Positions 13,932-24,053 of a stretch of DNA of 49,476 bases are shown here, piece after piece (position 1 is the first letter of the stretch; each line of letters begins with the position of its first letter). Below the pieces are notes generated by a model, which was given only the letters and a program-made list of their open reading frames with translations, was not told where the DNA came from and did not search any database. Made by a program: the position numbers and the translations under genes. The DNA is from Bigelowiella natans CCMP2755 (lineage: Eukaryota > Cercozoa > Chlorarachniophyceae): contig ADNK01001670.1 of the NCBI GenBank assembly GCA_000320545.1, positions 1 to 49,476 of the forward strand. The letters run 5' to 3'.

Positions 13932-14106
13932 GTGATCTTCAAATATATACCCATCTGTAGAACTTGTAGTCGTCTTGGAACATGCACTCCCCCAAAACAT
14001 GCGAGAAGTGGCCCTATACATAGCACGCGACAGCCCATCAGCAACAGCAGCCCAGTGAAAGAGGAGAAGCATTTAAAAAAAGGATATTATCACACTGACT
14101 AGCTGT

Positions 14107-14142
<36 letters not shown>

Positions 14143-15208
14143 TGCTTTTTGTTAAGTCACAGCGACAATCTACCTTAATGCATATTCTCTCGCATATGGC
14201 AACTGCCACACTCCGAGAAACACCCTCGTGCTTCATCACCCAGTTCACAGCCTCACTCCCTATGAAGCAGCCCTTGTACGTGTCCATGTAATACGTGCGG
14301 TCTTTGACCTTAATACCAAACTCCAAGGAACGCATCATCTTCACCAGCCGATTGAGACTACGGGGAGGGGGGGAGAACAATCGTCGCACAGAGCAGTGAA
14401 AACAGGGAAGTTATGAATGGAAGGGAGTCCTAGGAGGAAAACAAGAGGAGGAAAAGATGGGGGGGGGGGGGGGGGGGGATAGTCCTACTACGCACTCACC
14501 GACGAGACTGGTGCTCTGTTTGAATCATATAGCTCTTATTCTCACTCGATCGTCGGCAATGCGTGGAAATCGCCTGCCTTAATTCCCTTGAAACGTCCAG
14601 TGGGAAAGGACATTCCTTTGAAGCCCTAGCATTAGCGCCGGGTATCCATAGCGCGTCTCTTAAAGCTACGATTTGTTCAGAACAACAATATCTCACAACA
14701 AATATCTTTGACGATACGGGTTTTGAAGGAAATAACTTAGAGAAAGAGCAGAGGGGCATCATGTTTCTTCCTATGTTACACAAGATTGTCTAATTATACA
14801 TGTCGCTGCTGCAACCGTTACGTTGTCGCTGCTGCAACCGTTACGTTGAAGGTGTATTGAAAAGCTTCATCGTCATCATCGTCATCATCGTCATCATCAT
14901 TACTATCACCTTTAAGGATGGGCGTATCTTTGGGAATGACACAATACAAGTTGTTGTCCACATCGACTACGAGCATATCGTACCTGGTAGTGGTTGTAGT
15001 AGTATTTATACATTAGTATCATAAACCAAAAGTGCTTTTAGGAGAGGAGGAAGAGGAGGAGGAGGAGGAGGAGGAGGAGGAGGAGTGTGAATGTCTTTAG
15101 TACTGGTGCATAGCATCTTCCTCCACGTTTTGGTAGATGTGGTCCCTCAACGCGCCGAAGAAAAACGGCTGAATGCTCTGCAATACCGTCTTACAGTACC
15201 TGAAGAAA

Positions 15209-15245
<37 letters not shown>

Positions 15246-18200
15246 GAGCGAAGAGGAAGAAGAAGAAGGGATAAAGTTAAAGAGGCAATTTCTTTTCCAA
15301 GTGTCTATAGAGGGGCTCTTGGCCGAGATGAATACTCATCAACGGAATCGACGAAGACAAGCAGCGCGCTCTTACTCGGGTGCCAGGAAGGTGTGGTACG
15401 TCGGAAACTGCCACGACACCGGGTACAGCAGGGCCCGTGCACACTCCACGCAGTACGTCAGCTTCGATATGCTCTTGGAGACGATCAGCACCGAGTGCTC
15501 GACGGAGAGCTGGTTTAATATCATCACGACGAGGGATGCATCGAGTCTACGCAGCAGGAAAGTGAGGTCCATGTCCAGCAAGGTATCGCAGCACTCCTTG
15601 TCGTCCTCGGGTATTCTCAAAGGCTGGTGCTTGCGTAACCCCCCTGGCATCTTGAGGAGGCCTCCAGGAGGTGGAATCGTCAGGTTCTTCACCATGCTCC
15701 ACACCTCGGCGACTGTTGATGATGTGGCGCCAACGATGATGGTGAGGAGGAGGAGGAGGAGGAGGAGGAGGAGGAGGAGGAGGAGGAGGAAGAGGAGGAG
15801 GAAAATAAATGAGGAGAACAGCATAAACATGGGGAGGGAGAGGTGAGTAGTAGCTCAACTATCTATCTTAGTGATGATGTGAATATCTTTGTTGGGTACT
15901 TTTGAAACGACCAAACTGATACTTCCCGCCTCCCCCCCTCTCTCTTTTCTTATTCCTCGCGCGCAACAAAATAGATCGTTTTAATGCCCCTCACCTATAG
16001 GGGGCGTGATGTCGTCCACTGGCCCCTTCTTCTTTTCGCCGTCTCCCTTGTTGAAGAAGTCTTTGAGGAAGGAAATCATGGTGTCGTGGAAGGGGTGCTT
16101 TGTTATCAGTACGAGGGAATACGGAGCGTACACGTCGTTATCACCGAGCTGATTCATATTTCGAAATTCTTCCGAACACTCAAAGAAGTCCTGCAGGCAA
16201 ATAGCCCACACGCGCTGCTGGTTGCGAACGTACTGGATTTCTCGAGCTGTGAGCATCTTGTACCTAGACGAAGAGAATATATATTATGTTTATTGTCATG
16301 GTGCGTGCGGTAGTGATGATTGGTGGAGGGATTATAAGTCAGTGATGATACTATAGGATGATGATAATTTCATGATGACGCTGATTATGATGGTAGAGTA
16401 TTATAAGGGAAATAGTGTGGTCAATCTACTCAACACGCATTTCTCCTCCCTTAACTATCCATAGGCTCCTTCTCAACAACGCAATCAACATATCCCACCC
16501 CCCACCCCTCAAAATGTCATACAATTTTCGCGAAACCAGCCGCACATACTGACTGACTGACTGACTGACTGACTGACTGACTGACGCACTTTGTCACGCA
16601 GTAGCAGTAGTAGTCCTGGGCACCACGGTACTGCTTACTAACGAACATGTGAAGGGACGTGCTACGAAGAGATCGTCGCGACTCAGCAGTAGTCCTAATC
16701 TTGAGTTTGCATCCGTCCGGCCACGCACCCATGGGGATGTAGTTGAGCACATCCTCGTTGATGGACGTGCGCTGAGGAACGACCGTCCTCCTCGCTCGGA
16801 GTGCCGTGTTTTTATCAACGAGCAGGGGTTTATAGTGGGCGTTCACCTCTTGCTCGAATTTGCTTCGGATGTGCTTTGCGAGCTCCTCTTTGTGCTTGGT
16901 GGTGAGTAGGTTGGAGGAGGAGGATGTGCCACTACTACCAGAGCCCGCCCCGGTGCTACTTGCCCCTGACGACTGCCCGCCGCCTAGCCCCCCCCCTCCT
17001 GGTTTCTTTACGCTCGAAGACAGGCGGAACTTTTGTCGCTCCTCGTTGACTCGATGCACAATTGACTCCACGCCTTCGCGGGTCAGCGCTGGCGTTTCGT
17101 GGAAGTGGGAGGGGTCGGGTTCCAGGTACACCGCACACAAAACCAGACTCTCCTTCTCTGGGTCGTCGTCGATGTATGAGGGGCTCTGCTGGCGAAGAAA
17201 CTGCACTACGTTGTCGCTACTTGACCGCATCAACTCCACCTTAGGGGGGCCGGGCGCCTTCGTGGACGGAGAGTCGGGAGATCTTCGGAGTTTGCTAGTA
17301 TTCTGCAAGCTAATAGAACTTTGCAATGAAGGCCCTGCTGATACTGTGGATGTAGGGGTGCTGCAGTCTACCAACCCTTTCTCGTCTATCACCTCAAGCT
17401 CTTCTCCTTCCTTCACCCCTATCGAATGTTTCTGAACGTCCTTCTCGTCATCAGATGGCTTAGAGGGTGACGTAGTCGCGCCTGTCGTCGTCGTCTCTGC
17501 CTCGTCCTCCATCTTCTTTATCGCTACAAGCTCCATGCCCTAATGCAGATGGATATATCCTTAAGAATGATGAAACTATACAATCTAATTTTGAATGATG
17601 ATGATGATGATGATGATGATGATGGTTATGATGAAATCAGTTTGACAAAGGGATTAATGGATGCGAGTCTGCGAGCAAAGACATAGCGGTGCGGCAACAT
17701 CCACAACAACACTCTACACAGAGAAAAGGCGATCGTGCCGTAGAGTGAAACCTCCCTCGGTTCGAGTGGTTAAGAATAAGTTCCCACTGCTACTACTGTT
17801 GGTTCTTTCATAATGAGGTGGGAAAAAATGATGGTGTCGGTTTTACCGCTTCTTCTTCCAAAATTGATGGGGAGGATGGCACTTTCATTTGGTTGAAAGG
17901 TGATTTGCGAGTATTCTGGCCTTTCTCGGTGCTACCATCATTATTTTCATGGATAACATGGCTTTTCACGTCCTCCCCCCTAGGGCTTCGGTTGCCAGCG
18001 GGCGTAACTGGAGTGCAGGGGTGGGGGGTGAGACCTGCATTCGAATGCAATGGGGTCGTACTGCTGGAAATAGTCGGCCGTCTCCTGAAAGAGGACGATG
18101 ATGCGGAAGACGAATGAAGCATCGACTTTGATCGATCCGGGGTGTAGCTACGGGAGGAAGAGGAACGCTTTGGCGGCGGGGACTGATGATGATGACGATA

Positions 18201-18645
18201 ATGGTGTTGATGTCAGGATCACAAATTAATTACAACGACAGTTGCATGGCGACCATCGGTTCAGTCGAGAGTGGGTAGAAAATCATGAGTTACAAAGTAT
18301 CAAGATCGAAATTGTTGCATGGCTGTTGATAAACTCTCATCTTCTCAGCAAACTTGTTTTGCAAGGATGATCATCCTCTTCCTTGTATTTTTGCACGTGC
18401 TCATATCGAGGAAAAGGTAACACGCTTCTGCTATGGTGATAAAATAGTTACTTTATAGGTTCTGATGGCCGATGTCAAGAACTCAGACAGTGACATTCCC
18501 TCTCCCTCCTACATCACCAGTAGCAGTAAGGAAGAAAAAATAAATAAACAAACATAATTTACAAGGGCTCATGCAGCTAGATATGCGTAATTACTTGCTT
18601 TGAAAAATGACCAATATTGCCCCATGTCGCATGCATAGATGCGTT

Positions 18646-18689
<44 letters not shown>

Positions 18690-18784
18690 GAACATAAAAG
18701 GCTGATGCTGCATATAGAAAGAAACCACCTGATCATCCCCATCCGCGCCTTTTTCTGCAACAAAATAAACTCATTTACATCATA

Positions 18785-18822
<38 letters not shown>

Positions 18823-19934
18823 CACACATGTACACACAGTTTCATAGGATAAGTATATATGTTGGAAACCGCCCTGATATTGATTCCCGTACGAAAAAGT
18901 AATGTTATAGTTTCAATGATCATTGTCGCTAGTAAACAATTTTCTCCTCCTTACTTACTCTCCCTCCTTCTCTGTCAAGAACTCGATGCATCATCATCAT
19001 CATCGTCGTCATCACAATCATCATCGCTTCTGTTGCACGCACCTAAGACCTCGGAAACCTTGCATTCATTATTCTGGTTGTCGATCGCTAATGGAATGGT
19101 CTAGGAGCAACGAGGCAACACAACTTCGTGATGACGACTTCCATTGTTGAATTTGACACTATATGCATGCTATACCAATGACTTAAAGGAAAAGAGGCGA
19201 AAGAGAAACAATTGACGGGAGGGAGGGGGGGCGAGAAATCTAATTACGTAAACGCTTCCAGGATTGTCCAAGTTCTCAACCTGGATTATAGTGACTATCG
19301 TTAGTGTTAAGAACCAGTAATATAAAACATATGGCAGTGGCCCTTGTGTAGCTATGTAATTGGGAAGCAAGAGAAGTAATGTATGAAATTCAATTCAGAT
19401 ATTAAATACAAAATTACCGTCACAAAATAGCGCGCGGACGGGGTCAAGTGGGTCAGCGACCATTTCCCGCCCTTTTTTAAAATCTAGACGATAAATCACC
19501 AAGGAAATGAGAGATTATGTCATAACAAATGAAATGAACCAAAAAAACAAATGGCATCGAGTAAGAGGTATATGAACCAGCAGCACCTTGACTGTCTCTT
19601 TGACGGAGTCAGGCCTTGTTTCAGAACCCCCTGATTCTTCTCGGATCCTCACCTCGGCCCTTTTAGAAAATCAATTCAAATGATGTATCGCACACTAATT
19701 ACACCAATTGCAATAAAAATCGCTAAGCCGCAAGCTTATGTCTGCCTAAATGCGCGCGGGTGTGTGTGAGTGTGTGTATGTGTGCACTTTCGCGCTTGCG
19801 CCAATCCTGCATATTTTAAGGGTGTGTAGAATAAAAACTGAGCAACGTTGCATTAAGTACGCTTCCGCAAAAGGGGAGGGGACGACAACATACCGGAAGT
19901 CTCTGTCGTTGATTATGGAGACAGCTTTACCCAT
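5656..19934 (-). CDS. Giant DENN-DEP-DEP-C2-like-LRR protein (putative Rab GEF)
   Basis: DENN modules activate Rab GTPases on membranes, so a role in vesicle traffic is inferred. My model has 34 exons with a total length divisible by three, encoding about 2,077 aa. Exons 1-9: 19894-19934, 19587-19659, 19418-19471, 19248-19280, 19043-19100, 18729-18754, 18452-18508, 18335-18352, 17847-18182; the later exons are listed under the domain entries. Order: unrecognised N-terminus (1-120), Ser/Pro-rich linker (121-480), uDENN and cDENN (about 490-807), DEP1 (about 863-935), DEP2 (about 936-1030), dDENN (about 1320-1400), C2-like and DUF3011-like regions (about 1430-1690), LRRs (1753-1976), C-terminal tail. 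The start Met at 19934 begins a 41-bp exon that splices in phase. The least certain exons are 18335-18352, 13790-13822 and the 38-nt intron at 10533-10570. Two adjacent genes wrongly joined cannot be excluded, but phases are continuous. Confidence 0.8.
7380..7427. repeat. (GA)n microsatellite
   Basis: About 23 GA units follow a purine-rich GGA tract, in an intron of the DENN gene between the LRR exon at 7540 and the exon at 7103-7171. On the gene's strand it is a (TC)n pyrimidine tract. Confidence 0.9.
7540..9311 (-). other. Exons encoding leucine-rich repeats (RNI-like)
   Basis: Exons 27-30: 8922-9311, 8629-8697, 7988-8050, 7540-7689, all phase 0. Repeats read as MRCLDLSDNDFDVSGLNVL, LTALDLSRNALG, LTCLKLNRGGITDQGAEELA, LVWLELAQNEIGPRGAAALA, LAILNLRGNQIHDSG, LKSLNIRC, LRTLDIGSNKFG and LTSLQMNFCGL. 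The spacing and 'N.I...G...LA..L' helices match the ribonuclease-inhibitor/RanGAP class, which usually binds proteins. Exon borders fall at repeat boundaries, as expected for LRR genes. Confidence 0.92.
7711..7985. repeat. Compound microsatellite cluster (ATG)n, (CA)n, (TA)n, (GT)n, (CT)n
   Basis: Adjacent runs of GAT/ATG (7711-7745), CA (7829-7855), TA (7856-7890), GT (7891-7910) and CT (7948-7985) fill the intron between LRR exons 7988-8050 and 7540-7689. The CT run directly abuts the splice donor at 7987. It generates spurious poly-Asp, poly-Met and Cys-Val ORFs. Confidence 0.92.
9608..10734 (-). other. Exons encoding DUF3011-like and C2-like segments
   Basis: Exons 24-26: 10571-10734, 10330-10532, 9608-10142. 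Residues VPMRRGTARQAGNYGVKG followed by NMLWVDSGCKAVFEV resemble the DUF3011 pattern (a Gly/Trp-rich turn, then 'iWV..GC.a.F.v'). The usual first Cys of that motif is missing. The last exon has PILVFKLFNEKTPNVSLAEG followed by GRLNRHWVALRPKP and LIQVDVQFIPGG, which looks like the second half of a C2 sandwich. Both calls rest on motif shape alone. The 38-nt gap at 10533-10570 is read as a very short intron because the frame changes there. Confidence 0.55.
10155..10201. repeat. (AG)n microsatellite forming a 3' splice-site pyrimidine tract
   Basis: About 23 AG units end about a dozen bases from the acceptor of the exon 9608-10142. On the transcribed strand this reads (CT)n immediately before TCTCATCAG, so the repeat itself is the polypyrimidine tract. 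Confidence 0.88.
10741..10803. repeat. Poly-G plus (GA)n tract at a 3' splice site
   Basis: A run of 14 G followed by GGA and (GA)n on plus; on the gene strand it is (TC)n followed by poly-C and then the acceptor CACCACAG at 10735. It serves as the pyrimidine tract of exon 10571-10734. Confidence 0.88.
10978..12588 (-). other. Exons encoding the inter-domain segment and dDENN
   Basis: Exons 19-23: 12402-12588, 11993-12075, 11512-11833, 11181-11332, 10978-11120. The dDENN signature is split over two exons: REAVAVVFLKMLNGYEYFV, then HFDRQRFL and HRQFLKQFCQTQAFAGFV, matching the family pattern 'lRelFl.f...l..Y..fl' plus 'FL..f..TQ.F..Fi'. The preceding segment (LRHMSHSGWLVLYKGLR) is not recognised. 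The donor of the fourth exon could be 11188 or 11181; only the latter keeps the frame. Confidence 0.8.
12952..14357 (-). other. Exons encoding two DEP domains
   Basis: Exons 16-18: 14174-14357, 13790-13822, 12952-13613. DEP1 shows GIKVKDRTYYMDTYKGCFIG followed by SEAVNWVMKHEGVSR, the typical 'F.GsE.V.Wl' pattern. DEP2 shows YPFYLTGQSLVDWMVTERVA and AEAVQIGEGLRKYHLL. DEP domains bind membranes or signalling partners. After DEP2 comes a Gly/Ser-rich stretch and a short basic/acidic helix ending near 12952. The small middle exon is the weakest of the three. Unusually, the pair is encoded between cDENN and dDENN. Confidence 0.88.
14801..14848. repeat. 23-bp tandem duplication in a DENN-gene intron
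   Basis: A 23-bp unit beginning TGTCGCTGCTGCAACCGTTA is repeated perfectly at 14801-14823 and 14824-14846. It lies between the exons 14910-14983 and 14500-14665. Confidence 0.88.
15743..15802. repeat. (GGA)n microsatellite upstream of the cDENN exon
   Basis: About 18 GGA units. On the minus strand it is (TCC)n, 30-90 bases before the acceptor of exon 15376-15712. Antisense ORFs rich in Arg or Pro across it are artefacts. Confidence 0.88.
16545..16588. repeat. (TGAC)n tetranucleotide next to a splice donor
   Basis: About ten TGAC units, directly intronic to the donor of the uDENN exon (16590-17539). In that exon's frame the repeat encodes a spurious Ser-Gln-Ser-Val tail. Confidence 0.9.
18649..18820. 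repeat. (AT)n and (CA)n microsatellites flanking a 26-bp exon
   Basis: An AT run (18649-18686) and a CA run (18788-18820) lie on either side of the tiny exon 18729-18754 of the DENN gene. Confidence 0.85.
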
Positions 19935-20676
19935 TTCTCTACAACAGTAATAGAAAAGCACACCACAGAAGAATGGACATTAATTAATCTGTGTGCACGA
20001 ATTCATGGAAGGATATATTAGAACTGTAATCAATGTATGACTTTTGAGATTAATTTACGTCCTGCATAGGACTCATTAGGCTAAGTATTATGGAGTGATT
20101 ATCTGACCAGCGTGCCGGACCAAATCCTCCTTTCTCCCCAATCCTCTCTTAGGAGCAGGATAAAGATGGTGTGCGTTGCTCCTGCAAGACCTCTCTCACT
20201 GAGAAACATGGACATTAATATTACTCGTGTCGGGCCAACATGTGTTCCTTATTCACCACACAAAAACCAGCAAAGAATTTATGGAAGAATATTCAATGCA
20301 AACCTGCGTCTATTCCCCTCTCCAAATATTTCTTCGAGTTCGGAGACTCAGGCCGGAGGTGGGGGGAGGTGTAGTATCAGTCGAACTTTTAAAGTAGGGG
20401 TCATATTGTTATGCACCTGCGACAAGGATTGTACCACTAATTATTTCCGAAATCGCATTCATTTTATATTAATATTCTTGCTGAACAAAGATATCTATCT
20501 AAATTAGACACATTTTTTAAGGTTATCATTGCGTCAAAGCGTCAGAGTGTTTTTGACACCGTAAGGGTTGATGTTGTGCTGTTTACATCCGATTGCACAA
20601 GTGCATACTTCGATGTTCTCCGCTCTATTTATTGCCACTATCTACACGTGCGCCGGCGGAGTTTGCATTTCTCAAA
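19935..20676. other. Divergent intergenic region
   Basis: This sits between the start of the DENN gene (minus) and the small membrane-protein gene (plus), so it should carry promoters for both. The 131-codon plus ORF at 20112-20507 has no domain, no flanking exon signals and low-complexity content, and I do not call it a gene. I recognise no promoter motif with confidence. Confidence 0.5.
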
Positions 20677-22349
20677 ATGGCGTGCCAACTGACCAAGTCG
20701 CAGGTTCGAGCACCACCGCAACACCGTGGGGAGGATGTTCTGAGAGAGAGAGAAGAGAGGGGGAAGGAGAATGATGATGTATTGCGCAGCCTGAATGAAG
20801 GAAGGAATGTATGAGAGCGGTGTGAAAGTGGAGGCATCGCGGAACATGATTCTTTGTCAAATGAGTGGTTCATGGCCATAAAATATCAAATGTTATGATA
20901 CTTTTTACCATGACCCGCTGCCGTCTAACTAATTTCGTATCCAAGTGAATCCATCTACTCAATACAATAACTTGGATGTTTCTTTTCACTTTTTCTTATC
21001 TGTGAAGTAAATCGTCACTTCACAAAAGCGCAAGTTCCGTTATTTTTTTCCATTTTTTATTTTCCCTCCATGGGGCAGCTGCCCGCCTTTATTCTTTGGG
21101 GGTCTTTATTAGTGCCATTCTGTGGTTGAGAACGGCTTAAACATACGCATGGGGCTGAGGCATTGTTACTCCTACTCCCACATTCAGGTACTTAAGCTGG
21201 GTTACCTCACGATATTGCTGACATCCGTCGGGTAAAAAGGAGCTCAAAAGGAGTGAAATAAAACATTGAATATTGTTGAACAAAAGAATTGCACGAATGG
21301 TCCCGTTTACATTATATACACGCTAGGTATGTAATCGCATGCTGGGCAAGTGCAGCACAATTTGAAGGCGAAGATGATAAAGAAACATCAAGGTCATTAG
21401 CTGTCATAGAATAAGCACTTACTCCATATAGATTTCTTAATTGTGTTTCTACTTATATCTGCCCAGGTTCAAATTTATTGCCGTGTGGACATCGATTATG
21501 GTGATCATCTCGTCCCTCTTTATGGTACCTCAACAGCCGTAGATAAGAGAAAGATGTGAGCTCCGTGTGCATGGCACTGTCGAGGATGATAACAATTATA
21601 ATTCCACTTTCGCGGAGATAATGGGTTCTCAGGCATGCATTCACATTCAACTGCCAGATTTATACACTATTCTTCCAAGCGGGACAAACAGGCAACCCTG
21701 TGGCAGAGGTACTGTTTGAGTTCGAGGGAGCTTGTTCTTTGCAGCTGTAGCTAACTATGTTTCTTTGCATGATCCTAATTACCTTATAACCGATATAGCA
21801 GAGCGACTTTGATAGTAGTTTTATTTTGTCATTGAAGAAAACTGAGCGTTCTGCAATTCAGCAGGCTATATTTTCGCTGATATTAACAGTTTCTTTCGAT
21901 TAGGCATACATTGGGGCATCCTTGGCGATGCTATTTATGATGTGTAATTCTTCGATAATAGCCATGGTAGGAACCGATCCTTCAAGAAATCCTACTGCGT
22001 TAAATCGCAACTATCCATCTATCAATCCGTGTGTGTGTGTGTGTGTGTTTGTGTGTGTGAAAATTACATATCATTTTAGTTTGATTTTATGAAGGACAAA
22101 TTGGTTGTGATGACACTCTTTTATGATTGTACTACCCCTTCAGGTTCAATGGGGTGATCCAGATGTTGGAGGCGGAACCAACAAAGCTTCATATCAAGCA
22201 CTCAGCGCCATGGCGGCTATATACGCATTTTTTAGCTTCCTTCAGGTCCTACCAAATAATTCAGGCAGTGATTTTTTAAAGAGATCAGAACGAACTTTTG
22301 TATCTGATGAGCAAAATGAAAGTCGCTATGTACTTTTGATATAGATCTG

Positions 22350-22385
<36 letters not shown>

Positions 22386-22481
22386 AATATGTGGCGCGTA
22401 ATCTTAACCGAATCATATCCTCAGTTACATGGCCTCATCGTCATCACCATCTCACCATCATTTGATATATCCATTAGCTGA
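20677..22481 (+). CDS. Small multi-pass membrane protein, unrecognised
   Basis: Six exons join in phase: 20677-20703, 21188-21231, 21467-21524, 21904-21966, 22144-22245, 22425-22481, giving 116 aa. The protein is almost wholly hydrophobic: LKLGYLTILLTSVG, FIAVWTSIMVIISSLFM, AYIGASLAMLFMMC and ALSAMAAIYAFFSFL suggest three or four membrane spans. One polar loop (VQWGDPDVGGGTNKASY) lies before the last span. The Met at 20677 was chosen because its 9-codon exon splices in phase 0. Agreement of five splice junctions with continuous hydrophobicity supports a real gene although no family is recognised. The last exon is the least secure. Confidence 0.6.
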
Positions 22482-24053
22482 TACTCCTATTCATATGGCA
22501 TGGTCCGTGTGCTGCGAGGGAAGAGTCCGGATCAATTTAAAGAAGGGAGAAGAAGGAAGGTCAAGTTTTACCAAATGGGATATGATCTATCTGACAGATG
22601 GGCATTGTGAATTTTCATCACCTTTGCTCATAAAAAGGATTTGATTGTTAAGGAAGTGCATGCTGACTTTGGTTTATCTGAACGCCGATGAGAGGATTCA
22701 ATCCAATCTAAGACAATCGATGGCTAATGGCTAGCATGATGTGTGCATGATTATATGCGCACACTTATTTTGATGAAAATATATCTAAGCTGTCATTGGA
22801 AAGCAAATGAATGACTGACTGGCGCTTTGAGAGGCAGTTGACTCACAAAAGCTAGACCATCTCTTCATTTGCACGCGCGTGCGCACATGTGTGGCTAGAC
22901 GCTGTCCCCCCCGCCCTGCTGCTGGTAAAGGTCGCATATAGCCACATCGCACATGACATTTTACATTGTGACTCCAAACCGAGACTTGTTGTGTGAGATG
23001 TACATGGCTAGATGGGCGACGCCATTACTAGATTGTCATAAATGCACATTGCGAATGTACGCTGTTGGCAGAATGAACGATGATGCCATTGGCAATGGTG
23101 TTGACATTGACAAATGCCATGGCTGGCTCTGCTAGGGCTAGCTGGGCTTTGAAATCGCGCTTGTGTTCAATTCACCATTGTTGGGTGTCATGTGCAAATG
23201 GGAAATTGAAGACTGTCTCATTAATGTGTATATGTCTTTCGAGTGCCTGCCACCAACGTTTGCTAGATCCATGCACATGGCACCCATTGCATGCCTACAC
23301 CTGCTAGCCTGGCTAGCTGGTCGCCTGCCAACGACAATCGAATTCTTTGCCCAATTGCCCATTGTTCCAGCATTGGCACCGCCTTCTTGCCCGACTCGAC
23401 CGTTCCTGGATGAGCTGCAATTGCAAGCACATCTAGATGCGATGTGACACAAGTGGCACCAGCTAGCTAGCGTTGCGTCCCCTAGCTGCGTGCGCATGCT
23501 GATGAGCAAGGCCACGATCTGCGTGCAGGCATGCCAGCGTGCCAATTAACAAATTGCCAGATTGGGGCATGCTAGCATGCACTTTGCATGCATTGCAATC
23601 GAGGGCAATTTGTCCGCCGGACGATCACTACCATGATTTCTGTCACCACTACCATTGTTACTTGACAAAAGACACACTGTTCACACCACAGATGCACAAT
23701 GTGCACACACTGTGTCTGTGCATCTGTGGTCTTAGCAAGAAATGCCATGCTTGTACATTGAGCATTTTTCGGTTTCAGTGCTCCAAATTCACATCCGGCG
23801 ACACACGGAATTCTTGTCGCACTATACAGATATGCTCATGTCGCAGAAAATTAATTACCTATATTTCGGTTAATTAAGATGTTTGTGAAGTAAGTCAGTA
23901 GTAGCACAAAACGATGCCTCAGATGCCCAAAATAATCAGTTAATAGACCTACCGCACGAAAGCCCCTTGGCTGGACTAGAGCGCCATTGGATTGGCACGC
24001 TATAGCGTAAACCAATCGCTCGTAACAAAATAGAACTCGCAATTCGAATAAAA
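22482..24053. other. Intergenic spacer dominated by a palindrome-rich island
   Basis: From about 22730 to 23770 the sequence is crowded with CATG, TGCA, GCATGC, GCTAGC and CAATTG words, unlike the microsatellite-rich DNA elsewhere. Several ORFs of 60-135 codons cross it on both strands (for example 23138-23545 minus and 23539-23877 plus). None has splice context or a recognisable domain; they look like by-products of the odd composition. Read as non-coding. Confidence 0.5.

Larger units (their letters stand above)
14500..17539 (-). other. Exons encoding the uDENN and cDENN core
   Basis: Exons 10-15: 16590-17539, 15995-16263, 15376-15712, 15104-15199, 14910-14983, 14500-14665. The first ends with the uDENN signature (NYIPMGAWPDG, then HMFVSKQYRGAQDYYCYC); the second continues with YAPYSLVLITKHPFHD. 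The third carries the cDENN core: FLLRRLDASLVVMIL, EHSVLIVSKS and ARALLYPVSWQFPTYH, matching the family pattern of a leucine-rich helix, a 'rivfvS' strand and 'LLYPfsWq'. The fourth has QPFFFGALRDH, the 'PfliGv' position, and the fifth YDMLVVDVDNN, the 'vvDlD' strand. All junctions agree in phase. Confidence 0.9.

Noticed and set aside
15091-15846. 251-codon plus-strand ORF
   Set aside because: It is antisense to the cDENN exons and ends in an Arg-rich translation of the GGA repeat; the minus-strand frame has clear domain motifs.
16860-17435. 191-codon plus-strand ORF
   Set aside because: It is antisense to the 950-bp exon of the DENN gene, whose frame continues into uDENN.
20112-20507. 131-codon plus-strand ORF in the divergent spacer
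   Set aside because: No domain, no exon signals and a low-complexity middle.
23138-23877. Several 90-135-codon ORFs on both strands
   Set aside because: They are explained by the palindrome-rich composition, which lacks frequent stops on both strands; no motif or splice context was found.
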